64,000 bases of DNA from Palsa-506 sp963836355 (GTDB taxonomy: Bacteria; Actinomycetota; Actinomycetes; Streptosporangiales; Streptosporangiaceae): positions 1-64,000 of the forward strand of contig CAWIJO010000029.1 of NCBI GenBank assembly GCA_963836355.1, given 5' to 3'. The first letter of the stretch is position 1. Each line of letters opens with the position of its first letter. Both the position numbers and the translations under genes were made by a program. Below, in pieces: positions 23,089 to 32,587 of this stretch. A model generated the notes under the pieces. It did no database searches. It was not told where the DNA came from and was given only the letters and a program-made list of their open reading frames with translations.

Positions 23089-25839
23089 CTAGATGCTGGC
23101 CGGGTAGTTTAGGATCAGCGCAACGGGCACCGCTCCAAAAGGCATCCGGAATCGTGCGCCTGGCTTATCTGGCGTATCCGGCTCAGCGATGTTCGGCCAG
23201 CGCATGTTAAGGTGCTGGTCGGTCAGGCCCGCGACGGAGTACGGGAATTCCATAGCCGAGGTGTGGTGCAGCTTGAGCAGCCGGCCCCAGCGGAATGCGG
23301 CGAATACATTGGCCAGATCGCGAACTGAGAGGTATCGCGGCACGTCAAGGTCGATCTGGTAAACTGCCCGGGCTAGCTCTACCAGATCGTCGGCACACCG
23401 TTCTAGCGCCGCCGACTTCGTCCGGTAAATCGTTCCGCCGGGGTTCTCAGTGCCGAGCTTCTCACCATGCACGGGCGAGTAGCGTGAACTGGCCTTGCAT
23501 TGCATCCAGTCGCAGGCAGCGAGCAGTTCCCAGCTGATCCCGGCGTGAGCGGCAACGTCCCGGTAGAGAGGCTCCGCACGGACAAGCGGCGCCCTGGCTG
23601 CCGCCAAGAAGGCGTTCATGACCGACGGCGGAATCTGCAGCTGATACTGGCTCGTACCCGGGCGAACAGCACGAGCGCGCCGCCTTCGGTCGCTGATCGG
23701 CGTCGGCATTCTCCGGGCGGATACGTTCTGGGTCGATGGCATCGCCCCGGAAAGCGGCTGGCCAGCGTCGGATTGCACGGCCTGCACAGGTGATGTGCTC
23801 GGTGATGGTGTGGCGCGTGCTGACTGTCCAGCCGGCTGCGCAGTAGTCGGTGCCGGTGCAGCCTGTGCCGGGCTCGGTACTGGGGCTGTTGGCTGCGCCA
23901 CTGGGGCTGTTGGCTGCGCCGGGCCTGGTGCTGGTGCAGCGGGCTGTGCCGGGCTCGGTACCGGTGTTCCCGGCCTGCTTGCAGACGGCACGGCAGAGGC
24001 ATGTTGCTGACCCGGGATTGACGCGCTGCCTGCCCCTGCCGCGGAAGAATCAGTGGCTGGCGTCGTGCTGTCGTAGCGATACAAGTGATGTCGCCGCATG
24101 AGGCCGATGAGCTTCGCGCCATAATCGGGATCCGTGGCGTAAATGCCGGTCAGGGCGGCGGCGAACGCATTCGGATCGTGCCGATCAGTCATGGCCTGCC
24201 GGTAGTAGCCACTGGTCGCCAGCAGCTTGCCATGATCGTCGATGCCCTCGGCAATGTCATGGTACACGCGGAATGAGGCAACGTTCGTCACCGAGTGGCC
24301 ATTCTCGAACTCTTGTGTCGGCAGCGAGTCGCCGCCAGCGGGACCCGTACCTTTGATCCCGAACAAGTTGTGATCCTTGGTAGCCAGGCTGCTCCGGCCC
24401 CAGCCAGATTCATCGATTGCCTGAGCGATCGTTACCGCCGCCGGAACACCGTACTTGCGCTCGGCGGCCACCGCTCCCGGCGCGATGGCGCCGATGAATT
24501 CCTGCTGAGCGGTGATGTCATTCAGCGGCGGGGTGGCGAGTCCGGGGTGGTGCCTGCGATACGGCCTTCCCGATGTTGCATTCGATCCGCCAGATTCCCG
24601 CCGATGGGAAGTTGCAGTTATGCCGGGGATGGCTGCGGTGCCCGATGCGGCCACTTGCGCCGCAACGGCGGGCGGTGCTGAGAAGCCTGACCCAGGCAGC
24701 TGCGCACTGGCCGATTGCCGCTGGCCAGCGGTGGCCTGTGCCTGCTTCGGCGTCGCGCTGCCAGCAGACGCCGTGCTGCCAGGTGACGCGCTGCCGTGCG
24801 ACGTGGTGCTCTGCGACGCGCTGCCCTGCGACACGCTGCCGCGTCCGGTGCCTTCCTGTCCCCGGGAGCCGTGGCGCGGCGCCGCTGGCCGGGCTGCGAC
24901 AGGGCTGGGCGCTGGCGTCCGCGTCGAGGGAATTGCGGCGCCGCCAGGCCGACGGGCAGAGGTCGGCCTGGCATGACCAGAGGCAGCCGCAGCCGGGATT
25001 GCCGCCTGCCCAAGGTTTGCCCGGCCGCGCGAAAGGTGCCGCTGGTGCCGCGGGTGGTCGCGCATGTCAGCCGGCGCCAGTTGGCTACCCGACGAGGCCG
25101 CATGGCCATTAACCAGGTTGCCTGCAGCCCCGGGCAGCTCACCGTTGTTGACGAATCCGACGATGCCCTGAGCGTCGAGCGGATCACGATACTCGTGGGC
25201 GTTGACGGAGAAATTTGGCAAGGAATCGCCGCCGACAGTCTTTAGGACGCCGCCAGCATACTTGCGTACTACTTCGACGTGACCGCTAAACAATACCCAG
25301 TCTCCCGGCAATGGCTCATAGCCGTCGCTTAGCGGATGCCAGCGATGATGAGCGGCAGCATCCTGGCGGATCGAGATAACGCCGGGCGAACGCGGATTGG
25401 AGTCGACTCGGACGTCGGCCCATTTCTGCAGTGGCCACGGGTAAGAGGTACCGCCGGTGACCCAGCTTTGCCGGCCAACCACCTGGGCGGCCAACTCCAG
25501 CGTCAGGCTGGCAAAGGCGGCGCACGATTGACCGTGATCAGCACCATCAATGCTGTCGTTCTGCCAGATGATCGCCTGCATCTCAGCCGCAGTCCTGCTC
25601 TTGGCCATCCGGAGGTAGTAATTGGCCACGTTGACGATGGCCGAGCGCAACATCGCATCATTCGCATGCGCCGGTTGAACTGATTGCTGCATGGCCAGCA
25701 GGCTGATCGGCATGCCGGTAGGCGATGTGAGGTCAGGTACCGTACCGGGGACGAACGCGAACCCAGTTATCGCACCGCCGGTGGTGAGGCTCACGAGCGC
25801 AGTCACGTGCTGCCATCGGGGCCTGGCCACGGAATGCAT
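23089..25839 (-). CDS. Multidomain peptidoglycan hydrolase (CHAP-like plus glucosaminidase plus a third domain)
   Basis: A 916-residue exported protein. A hydrophobic N-terminal segment (VTALVSLTTGGAITGFAFV) should anchor or export it. Residues about 90-230 form a CHAP-like amidase/endopeptidase domain with Cys in DHGQSCAAF and His in WVLFSGHVEVV. A Ser/Ala/Pro linker follows. Residues about 440-600 are a FlgJ/GH73-type glucosaminidase (AVTIAQAIDESGWGRSSLAT, catalytic Glu in DESGWG; NLFGIKG). After a second Pro-rich linker, the last 200 residues form an unassigned, possibly lysozyme-like domain (ISWELLAACDWMQCKASSRY). GGGAG precedes ATG 25839. It likely cuts both glycan and peptide in cell wall. 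Confidence 0.75.
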   Translation of the reverse strand: MHSVARPRWQHVTALVSLTTGGAITGFAFVPGTVPDLTSPTGMPISLLAMQQSVQPAHANDAMLRSAIVNVANYYLRMAKSRTAAEMQAIIWQNDSIDGADHGQSCAAFASLTLELAAQVVGRQSWVTGGTSYPWPLQKWADVRVDSNPRSPGVISIRQDAAAHHRWHPLSDGYEPLPGDWVLFSGHVEVVRKYAGGVLKTVGGDSLPNFSVNAHEYRDPLDAQGIVGFVNNGELPGAAGNLVNGHAASSGSQLAPADMRDHPRHQRHLSRGRANLGQAAIPAAAASGHARPTSARRPGGAAIPSTRTPAPSPVAARPAAPRHGSRGQEGTGRGSVSQGSASQSTTSHGSASPGSTASAGSATPKQAQATAGQRQSASAQLPGSGFSAPPAVAAQVAASGTAAIPGITATSHRRESGGSNATSGRPYRRHHPGLATPPLNDITAQQEFIGAIAPGAVAAERKYGVPAAVTIAQAIDESGWGRSSLATKDHNLFGIKGTGPAGGDSLPTQEFENGHSVTNVASFRVYHDIAEGIDDHGKLLATSGYYRQAMTDRHDPNAFAAALTGIYATDPDYGAKLIGLMRRHHLYRYDSTTPATDSSAAGAGSASIPGQQHASAVPSASRPGTPVPSPAQPAAPAPGPAQPTAPVAQPTAPVPSPAQAAPAPTTAQPAGQSARATPSPSTSPVQAVQSDAGQPLSGAMPSTQNVSARRMPTPISDRRRRARAVRPGTSQYQLQIPPSVMNAFLAAARAPLVRAEPLYRDVAAHAGISWELLAACDWMQCKASSRYSPVHGEKLGTENPGGTIYRTKSAALERCADDLVELARAVYQIDLDVPRYLSVRDLANVFAAFRWGRLLKLHHTSAMEFPYSVAGLTDQHLNMRWPNIAEPDTPDKPGARFRMPFGAVPVALILNYPASI

Positions 25840-25908
25840 AAGCTCACCTCTCCCAGGATCGCGTTGGCGGCCGTTAGGCTTGCTGAGGTTTGCAACAGTC
25901 GATTGGGT

Positions 25909-26880
25909 CTAGGCCAGCGGTTTAGAGCTTGGCAGCTGCTTGAGGATTGCCTGGACCCGCTGGTCGCCGGGGTTGTCTGCATTCTCGAACAGCACGGCGG
26001 CGGCCTGAGCGGCAGCGGGCGCGGCGCCGACGACCCACTTCTGGAAGACGTCGGCGACCAAGGCGGCCTGGCCTGCCGGGTTAGTTACCGGCTTGGCACA
26101 GAGGTGGGGGAATCCCTGCCGCGATGTGATTGCAGCTGACCCGGTGTACCGTACGCAGTTTGCCGGATGGCCTTCCAGCCCGGTCTGCACAGCCGGATGT
26201 CCATTGGCGCGAGTACGGGCCGCTCCGCCGATGATGTTGTTGATGGCCCGCGCCGCCACCTGCAGGCTGTCGATCGGATTGGTCGGGTCGTACGGGTGGT
26301 GAAGATTCAGCGACCAGGCCACTTGGCCTCCCTGGCCAGGCAAAATTGGCTCCAGGCCAACTCGGCCAGTTCTGGCGTCCGCGAAATCTGGGTTATTTTC
26401 GCTGGTCAATATCGCGAACACCCAGAGAATCTGCCGGGTCCCCTTAGCGCAAGCAAAGTTCACCTGACCAGGCTCAGATTTCACGTCCGGATTCTGGCAG
26501 GCCTTGGCAACCTCGCGCTGCACTGTCGCCACGCTCGATGGCCACGCCGCCCCCTTGCCGAACTGCATCACCACGAGGACGGCAGCCAGTACCAGCGCGA
26601 CCGCCGTTCCCGTCGCCAGCATACGGGCAACTGAGAGACCGGGATGATGGGCGCTGCGCCGGCCATGATTGACAAGGATCTCGGTCCGCCCCTCGGGCGA
26701 GTACGACTGGTCAGCGGCATCCACGTGGGCCGGGCCGGGTCCCTTATTGGGCACGTCATAGAGGTCTGACATGCTCTCGCAGGTGTCAGACAGTTGACGC
26801 TCGAGTTCTGCAGCCCGGTGCCGCAGATCAGCAAGCCGCTGGCTCGTCAGGCGGATGTTGGATTCGACTTGCGTCCTCAT
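25909..26880 (-). CDS. Single-span membrane protein with coiled-coil N-terminus, first gene of the cell-wall operon
   Basis: A 323-residue protein. Residues 1-40 form a short coiled coil (RLADLRHRAAELERQLSDTC). One membrane span lies near residues 88-110 (ATGTAVALVLAAVLVVMQFG). The outer domain has paired Cys residues (KACQNPDV, then VNFACAKG) and NIIGGAARTRANGHPAV. It precedes the hydrolase gene by 69 bp. Lipid-side anchoring next to a wall hydrolase resembles transfer or secretion modules of integrative elements, but no conjugation gene is present here to prove it. Confidence 0.6.
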   Translation of the reverse strand: MRTQVESNIRLTSQRLADLRHRAAELERQLSDTCESMSDLYDVPNKGPGPAHVDAADQSYSPEGRTEILVNHGRRSAHHPGLSVARMLATGTAVALVLAAVLVVMQFGKGAAWPSSVATVQREVAKACQNPDVKSEPGQVNFACAKGTRQILWVFAILTSENNPDFADARTGRVGLEPILPGQGGQVAWSLNLHHPYDPTNPIDSLQVAARAINNIIGGAARTRANGHPAVQTGLEGHPANCVRYTGSAAITSRQGFPHLCAKPVTNPAGQAALVADVFQKWVVGAAPAAAQAAAVLFENADNPGDQRVQAILKQLPSSKPLA

Positions 26881-27791
26881 TCTTCACCTCTAGCGTACGG
26901 CCTTGTATCCGGCATATCCCCGGCGTTAGGCTCACCGGCGCAAACCTACTTCCGTGGCATTCATCAATCCTGGTATTACTGACAATTCGCGGAGCTGCGC
27001 TTGAGGTCAGCCCGGTCGGCGCAGCCGCCAGTTATCGGCCATTCACGCGATAGCCCAGTCCCCGGTTGGCTATTTTGGCGGCCGGTTACCCGCAATGACC
27101 TGCATCGTGCCGACCTCCTTCGATTGCGCCGCATTGACGATCGTCGGCGGTGGTCGTGGCTCAGTGCGGCGTGCGTCGCGGCAAGCACCCCCCGGCTCGC
27201 TCGCACCGGCCGCGCACCGGCTCAGGCCAGGCCGCCAGGTGGTGTTCAAGCCAGCGAGGCACGCGCCTGGCGCGGTCGGTGCACGCGCAGGGAAGCGCCG
27301 GACCGCGACGGTGCTGCGAGTGACTTCAGGCATGTTGGCTATTAGAACACATGTACGAGCTAAGTGTGAAGAGCGATCCAAGTTGGAACACACATTCGTG
27401 CGATCCACATCTGGCTCACCTGGGCTACCGGGCTGCGCGGACATCCGGCTGGCCGGCCGGCGGCCACATTAGGCCATGCGCTCTGGCTACGGTAGCCGTC
27501 GGCGCTCCCATGGTGGCCGTCGGCGCAGGTCCGGTCAGCGCATGCCGCGCAGCAGTATGCTGCCGCAGACGACCTGCCGTACGCTGCTGCCGGGGCCCGC
27601 ATACGCCAGGTCGCCGCCAGCGGCCCCTGGTATCTGCGCCTCGCCGCGGATGTCAGCAGAAGCGGCCTGGAGCCCGGCGAGCCCCCCTGCCGCCTAGATG
27701 GGCCGGGCAAGCGCATGATCGACGAAATTTCCAGTGCTGGTCCGAAAATGAGACCTTAGCTGGGCGGGCGCTTGTGGCGGCTGGCGGCCGG
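26881..27791. other. Non-coding or decayed region upstream of the cell-wall operon
   Basis: About 900 bp without a convincing protein gene. It contains the short leader-like frame at 27070-27105 and probably the operon promoter. Open frames between 27350 and 27830 are GC-driven and carry no family resemblance. Confidence 0.4.
27070..27105 (-). CDS. Possible 11-residue leader peptide
   Basis: The frame MQVIAGNRPPK ends in TAG and is preceded by a perfect AAGGAGGT at 7-bp spacing, the best ribosome site in the neighbourhood. It lies about 190 bp upstream of the first gene of the cell-wall operon on the same strand. It may be a regulatory leader or the start of a gene whose rest was lost. Confidence 0.35.
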   Translation of the reverse strand: MQVIAGNRPPK

Positions 27792-29330
27792 TTAGGCGGT
27801 GGCGGTCAGGGGCTGCCCGGCGGGTAGGCCGGGGGCCTGGATGGTGACCTGGTAGCCCAGGCGTTCGAGGCTGCGGACGTGGTTGCGGGCCTGCCGGCGG
27901 GCGTGCATGCGGGTTTCGTAGTAGCCGGCGCCCAGGTCGGTGTAGCGGGCGTCGGGGTCGCTGAGCAGGGCGTGCATGATGGTGAGCATTGAGTTGCCGG
28001 TCGCGGCCAGGGCTTTCTTCTTGGGCATGCGCCTGGTTAGCCGCCGGTACCGGGCGCCCAGGAACGACTGGGTGCGCCCGGCGCTGGCGGCGCCCTCGCC
28101 CAGGGCGGCACCCAGGTAGGGGTTGCCGCGGCCGGTGGCGTTGCTGCCTTTGCGTTTCCCGGCGGACTGTTTGACCTGGGGGGACCATCTGGCCCAGGAG
28201 ACCAGGTGGGAGGCGGTGGGGAACACCGTCATGTCAGTGCCGATCTCGGCGATGATGTCCTGGGCGCAGATGGCCCCGATCCCGTCGATCTCGTCCAGCT
28301 GCCCGGCCTGGTGCAGGTACGGCTCGATCAGCACCTCGATCCTGGCGGTGAGCTGCTCGATCTGGGCGGTGTAGTGGTCGATGGTGGCCGTCAGGGGCTG
28401 CCCGGCGGCGTGCTCGCCGGTGAAGAAGGAGCATTCCAGCGCCTCCTCCAGCCGGCGGATCTTGCCGCGCATCGTGCCGCGGGCCAGCTGCGCCAGTGCC
28501 CGGGGGCCGCGCTGCCCGGCGGCCAGCGCGTTCAGCATGTCCCGGCCCGAGGTCCCGTGGATGCCGGGGATCACGGACGACAGTTTCAGGTGGCCGTCTT
28601 CGAGCAGTTTTTCCACTCTCTGCTTCTCGGCGGTGCGGGCCTGGGTGAGGTGGCGGCGGTAGCGGGTGCGGGTGCGCAGGCGGCGGATCGGCTCGGGCGG
28701 CACGAAGCTGGAGCGGATCATGCCCCGCTCGGTGATCCTGGCGAGCCAGATTGAGTCGGCCCGGTCCGTCTTCGGGCGCCCTGGCAGGGCTTTGACCTGC
28801 GCGGCGTTGTACAGCTCGCAGTCGAACCCGCGTGATTCCAGCAGGAAGAACACAGGTTTCCAGTAGTCACCGGTTATCTGGGGTAACGAAGATCAAAGAC
28901 GGTGTTGCCGCAGGTAGGGCTCTCACGTACGCGTCTGCGACGGGCAGGGCAAAAGCGCCATCGACGAGAGGCCGCAGCGGGATGAGCTCTATTGTCGGCT
29001 GCCCGCGTGGCGGAGGCTGCCCAGATAATCCGTCCGCGACGGAAGGAGAAACGGGCAAACCAGGACCGTCACCGGCCGTGGCAGACGCCCGCTGGCGACC
29101 CCGGATTACGCCGTGGCCTCCATGCCGATCTTGGTGACACCCCAGCAGCGCAGCCAGTCTCCCAGCGACTCCAGTTCCCTGCGAGTGGTGCCGAAGGTCC
29201 GGGTCTCCTGCTGGCGGCGGCCCGGGCGGGTGTCGCCGGGCACCCGGATGGCGGCCTCGACCTCGGCCTCGGCGATGTCCAGGCCGGCCACCCGCTCGGC
29301 GAACAGCGGCTCGTCTTGCACGTCTTGCAT
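27792..29330 (-). pseudogene. IS110-family transposase, interrupted by a short insertion
   Basis: The N-terminal part (29330 to about 29113) reads FAERVAGLDIAEAEVEAAIR, TRRELESLGDWLRCWGVTKI and GMEAT. The reading then meets an insert with a stop and resumes at 28868 with DYWKPVFFLLESRGFDCELY. The large remainder contains KTDRADSIWLARITERGM, IDGIGAICAQDIIAEIGTDM and HLVSWARWSPQVKQSAGKRK, the DEDD and Transposase_20 domains of IS110 enzymes. Without the 244-bp insert the protein would be complete (about 430 residues). As it stands it is inactive. Confidence 0.85.
28869..29112. mobile_element. 244-bp insertion in the IS110 transposase, possible MITE
   Basis: The insert splits the conserved block GMEATSDYWKPV of IS110. 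Near its ends the words TATCTGGGGT and, on the other strand, AATCCGGGGT form a weak inverted repeat (8 of 10). No transposase is encoded. A non-autonomous element is inferred; exact ends and target duplication are unclear. Confidence 0.45.
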
Positions 29331-29862
29331 TCAGGGCTCCTACGATGAGAGGGCAGTAATTGCGGGCGCGGTCGTTCGCAGGAGCCAGGGGCAAGCGGGA
29401 AATCTGGTCCGCGGGCTCGAGGCACCATTTAGCGACCCTGAAGATCGGCTCCCGGCGTCAGACTCTTAGACGGGTCAGGCCCGCCAAGGAGTAAACGACG
29501 TCAGCGAACGACCGCGACCACAGCCTCTCAGGCCACCCCGCGCCCACGCGAACATCCGCGGGCAACGACCCGGCACACCACCACGGCAGCGCCCGGCGCA
29601 GCCGGGCCCACCACGACGGCGGGTCAGCTGCCGGAATTTTCACGCCGAAGCGGCGTCATCTCGGGGGCACCGGCGACTCTTAGGACCTTGCTATCAGATG
29701 ATTCAGCCAGGCGAGCATTAGCGTCCCGGCCGATTGGCCGGATGAACTTCTCCGCCAGCAGGACGGGCCTATCCAGGCAGCAGGCTCGGCGGCACCGGTC
29801 GGTCCGTGCAGGCTCCAGATATCGCGATCGGAAATGCAAGCCTCGCCATCGGTCACACGAAA
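29331..29862. other. Region without a recognisable gene
   Basis: About 530 bp between the IS110 start and the small HTH gene. Short open frames lack ribosome sites and family resemblance. I see no RNA gene. Confidence 0.4.
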
Positions 29863-30111
29863 CTAGCACTTGGATCCGGACGATCCGCCTTCCGTTTGCC
29901 GAGAGGCCCGGTTACCACCACCGCGACCTCGGAACTCGACACCGGCTTCGAGAAGGAGGCGGCGGACACGGCCGATGCTGTACCCGGTCTGCGCACAGAT
30001 CTGGCGAATGCTGCTGCCGGCTGCGTAACGTTGCAGCAGGTCAGCTCCTATGTCGTCACGCTGCGGACTGGACAGGCGCTGGCCTGGTTGCAGTTTGGGT
30101 GGCTTCGTCAT
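29863..30111 (-). CDS. Small helix-turn-helix DNA-binding protein
   Basis: An 82-residue protein. The helix-turn-helix is LLQRYAAGSSIRQICAQTGY followed by SIGRVRRLLLEAGVEFRGRG, a resolvase/Bld-type arrangement common in small actinobacterial regulators. The tail is basic and Gly/Ser-rich. The gene starts 2 bp after the methyltransferase stop, so the two are one transcription unit. A regulatory role over the methyltransferase or its mobile element is likely. Confidence 0.75.
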   Translation of the reverse strand: MTKPPKLQPGQRLSSPQRDDIGADLLQRYAAGSSIRQICAQTGYSIGRVRRLLLEAGVEFRGRGGGNRASRQTEGGSSGSKC

Positions 30112-30113
30112 GG

Positions 30114-30848
30114 TCAGATCTTGTTACCAATAGTGCCTTCACCACCAGCCCCATAGGCCGGCCATTGCCTGCCCCGGGGAGTGGTGCAGGGATCAGCCTC
30201 GTCGCCCCAGGCGGCCCAGCCCGGCCGTGGATACCGGGCAAAGAGCTCAAGGTACGGGCCGGGTGAACAGGCCTGGACGAGGTCGTACGTTTCGTCAGGC
30301 TTGCGCGAGTGCTCGCGCTTGCGAGTCTCGATGATGTTGACTTGGCGGCGGCCTGGCGGCAAAGTTCGCAGCGAGCCACGAACTCCGAAAAGAATCAGCT
30401 CAGTCACGTTCCGGAAATAAAAGCCGACGCCCCGCCCATCAGGACCGCCATCTTTCCGGCGTTTGGCCCAGACAAGATTCGAAACGTAGCGGAAGCCCCA
30501 GCTCTCCATGACCTGGAGGCCCTCGGGAAGCAGTGCATTCGGCACCCACAGGTACAAGTGGGCGCTGTCAGCAAGGACGTCAGCGACCGGCAAGCCGCAG
30601 ATGTTCTCTGCGGTCATGGTGTCATAACGATCAAGTCGCCGATGCTCCGGAGCGACTTTCCCGGTCCGGTTGACGAACCGCCATGGCGGATCGGCCAAGA
30701 GCGTTGACCACCCGCCTGGAGTCTCCGGCAGCGGCGGCAGCGCCCCGCCTCGCATGTCAGCTCTCACCGGCGGCGCATGCGGGCACTGTGCCGGCTGACT
30801 GCCCGGGGCTGACTGACTGCCCAGGTCAAGCAGCGGGTCGACCGTCAC
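30114..30848 (-). CDS. MT-A70-family DNA adenine methyltransferase
   Basis: A 244-residue SAM-dependent N6-adenine methyltransferase of the MT-A70 family. The catalytic motif is LLADPPWRFVNR (DPPW); other family blocks are HLYLWVPNALLPEGLQVMES, VSNLVWAKRRKDG and ELFARYPRPGWAAWGDE. GTG 30848 is chosen because AAGGAGGT lies 8 bp upstream; the longer frame to 31304 is a shadow of the ISKra4 transposase. No restriction endonuclease is next to it, so it looks like an orphan methylase, perhaps protecting or marking mobile DNA. Confidence 0.88.
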   Translation of the reverse strand: MTVDPLLDLGSQSAPGSQPAQCPHAPPVRADMRGGALPPLPETPGGWSTLLADPPWRFVNRTGKVAPEHRRLDRYDTMTAENICGLPVADVLADSAHLYLWVPNALLPEGLQVMESWGFRYVSNLVWAKRRKDGGPDGRGVGFYFRNVTELILFGVRGSLRTLPPGRRQVNIIETRKREHSRKPDETYDLVQACSPGPYLELFARYPRPGWAAWGDEADPCTTPRGRQWPAYGAGGEGTIGNKI

Positions 30849-30972
30849 CCGTGGTACCTCCTTGCGGATCGTGCCACAAGTTACCAGCAACGTCTGACGC
30901 TCAGCATCTGTGGGGCTGCCCGGCCAGCGGGCCTGCGCTGACCAGGTGCCGCGGGAGCCAGCGGCAGCCATT

Positions 30973-31490
30973 ATCCCGGAAGGGTGCAGCTCGTTTGGAG
31001 TGAGCTGGCCGGTCAGGCACCGAGCGTGTACTGGCCCTGTACGGTGCCGGGGTAGAGTTGCTGGTGCTCGCGGGCGAGGTGGAAGCGCCAGTACTCCTGG
31101 AAGTCGCCGTTGCTGATGACCGCACGCAGGGTGAGGACGGCTTCGGCACCGTCCAGGCCCCATCTGGCCCCTCCTATATCGAGGCGGTCGGCGATGAGGT
31201 GCCGGCATGCGCCTTCGATGATCCCGGTCGCGATCGGCCAGCCGGCTTGGAGGGCCTGGTCGTAGCGGAGGAACTGCAGCTTTCTGCCCAGGTACCGCAC
31301 GCACGTGTCCGCTCCTGTGCGCTGGTTGCCCGTGAGGCCGGCGGCGTCTGCCTCGGCTGTGATGGCGGCGGCTGCCCGTTCGCTGTCGCCGGCCAGCACC
31401 GCGAGGGCCTTGACCGCGACCCAGTCCTCAGCGGCGGGATCGCCGGCCGCGTGCAGGCCCCACGCCGCTTTCCAGAGATATTCGAGAACA
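30973..31490. repeat. Inverted repeat, arm 1 (ISKra4 3' end)
   Basis: About 500 bp covering the 3' part of the ISKra4-like transposase and its terminal GAGCTGCACCC...CCCGGA end is nearly repeated in inverse orientation at 34455-34940. The pair flanks the cupin/MarR genes and could recombine to invert them. Confidence 0.75.
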
Positions 31491-32540
31491 TGACTTATGT
31501 CGATGATGACGTGAATTGCGGTGCCGCGGCGCGCGGCCTCTGCGCGGATCAGCTCCAGCTGGTGCTCGGCGCCGTCGACCAGGACGACCCAGGTGCGCAG
31601 GTGGCCGGGATCGCGGGCCTCGGCCTCGTCGAACGCGGCGGCGATCATCTCGGCGGGGTCGCGCCGTACCGATCCGGACAGCCACTTCGACCTCGCGCGG
31701 GGGCCCTTGCGGGGTTCACGGGTTCCGCAGCGGCCGCCGGGCGGGGCGATCACGTTGTGCGGGCGGCGTTTCGCGGGCTCGGCGTCGTAGACGGTGACGA
31801 GCGCGGCCATCCGCTTGCGGTTCGGCTTCTCCCCGGCCGGCAGCCGGGTCCGCATCTTCCCCAGGCGGGCGGCGGCCCTCGCGGTGGCGGCGCGCAGCGC
31901 CCCGGGGCGCATCACGATGCCCTTGCAGTCCGCGGACAGGATCAGCAGCGTGGCTGACGTGCACGGCTCCGGGATCCGGGCGGCGTAGAACGCGGGGATA
32001 TCGGCGGCGGCACCGGTGACGGCCTGCTCAAGCTGCCGCTTGCCCATCACCGGGCCGCAGCGGCGGGTAACCGCGTCGTGCGCGGCACCGAACGAGCCGC
32101 GGGCGGCCTCGAGCGCGGCCAGCTTCGCCAGGCAGTGAGAGTGCCGCCCGGCCGGAAGCGACAAGGCCGCATCAGCCGGGCACCAGTTGCCCGCTCCCGG
32201 TTTCCGCCAGGCGCACCGGGTCACCCGCACCGTGCCGAACAGGGTGGCCAGCCCCCTGCCGTGCCCGGTCTCCAGCCGGGTCCGAGCGATCCCGTCCGTG
32301 CCCGTCACCGGGGCACGGCGCTCGCGGGCCTGCTGTTCTTCCCGCGCCGCCCGCAGGTCGAAGTGGTCCTGCAGCAGCTGCCGCAGTACCTCCCGTCCTT
32401 CGCTCGTCCAGGAGCTCCTCCAGCTCGCCGGCCGTCAGGCCGGCCGCAGCGGGCCCGGCGAGCTCGGCGGCCAGCCCGTCGAAAATGGCCTTCGACGCGG
32501 CGAACGGATCATCAGGAGGGACTGCGCAGTACGCTGCCAT
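31013..32540 (-). pseudogene. ISKra4-family transposase, frameshifted
   Basis: The N-terminal part from ATG 32540 reads MAAYCAVPPDDPFAASKAIF and LTAGELEELLDER. After a shift near 32400 the second frame continues GREVLRQLLQDHFDLRAARE, then TRLETGHGRGLATLFGTVRV, HNVIAPPGGRCGTREPRKG, VVLVDGAEHQLELIRAEAAR and GIIEGACRHLIADRLDIGGA, the conserved blocks of ISKra4 (UPF0236) transposases. A single indel separates otherwise complete halves. It may be real decay, a recoding event or a sequence error. Confidence 0.82.
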
Positions 32541-32587
32541 GAAGGGTTCTTCTTCCTTGAGGTCCGGATGGAGTAGCACCTTCGAAC

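Noticed and set aside
27351..27827. Open frames between the wall-hydrolase operon and the IS110 element
   Set aside because: Cys/Arg/Pro-rich text in several frames, no ribosome sites, no resemblance to any family.
28867..29394. A 175-residue minus-strand frame across the IS110 insertion
   Set aside because: It joins a wrong frame of the IS110 N-terminus with the insert; the correct IS110 frame is visible in parallel.
30849..31304. N-terminal extension of the methyltransferase to 31304
   Set aside because: It overlaps the ISKra4 transposase in another frame, while GTG 30848 has a perfect AAGGAGGT ribosome site and begins the family-like sequence.
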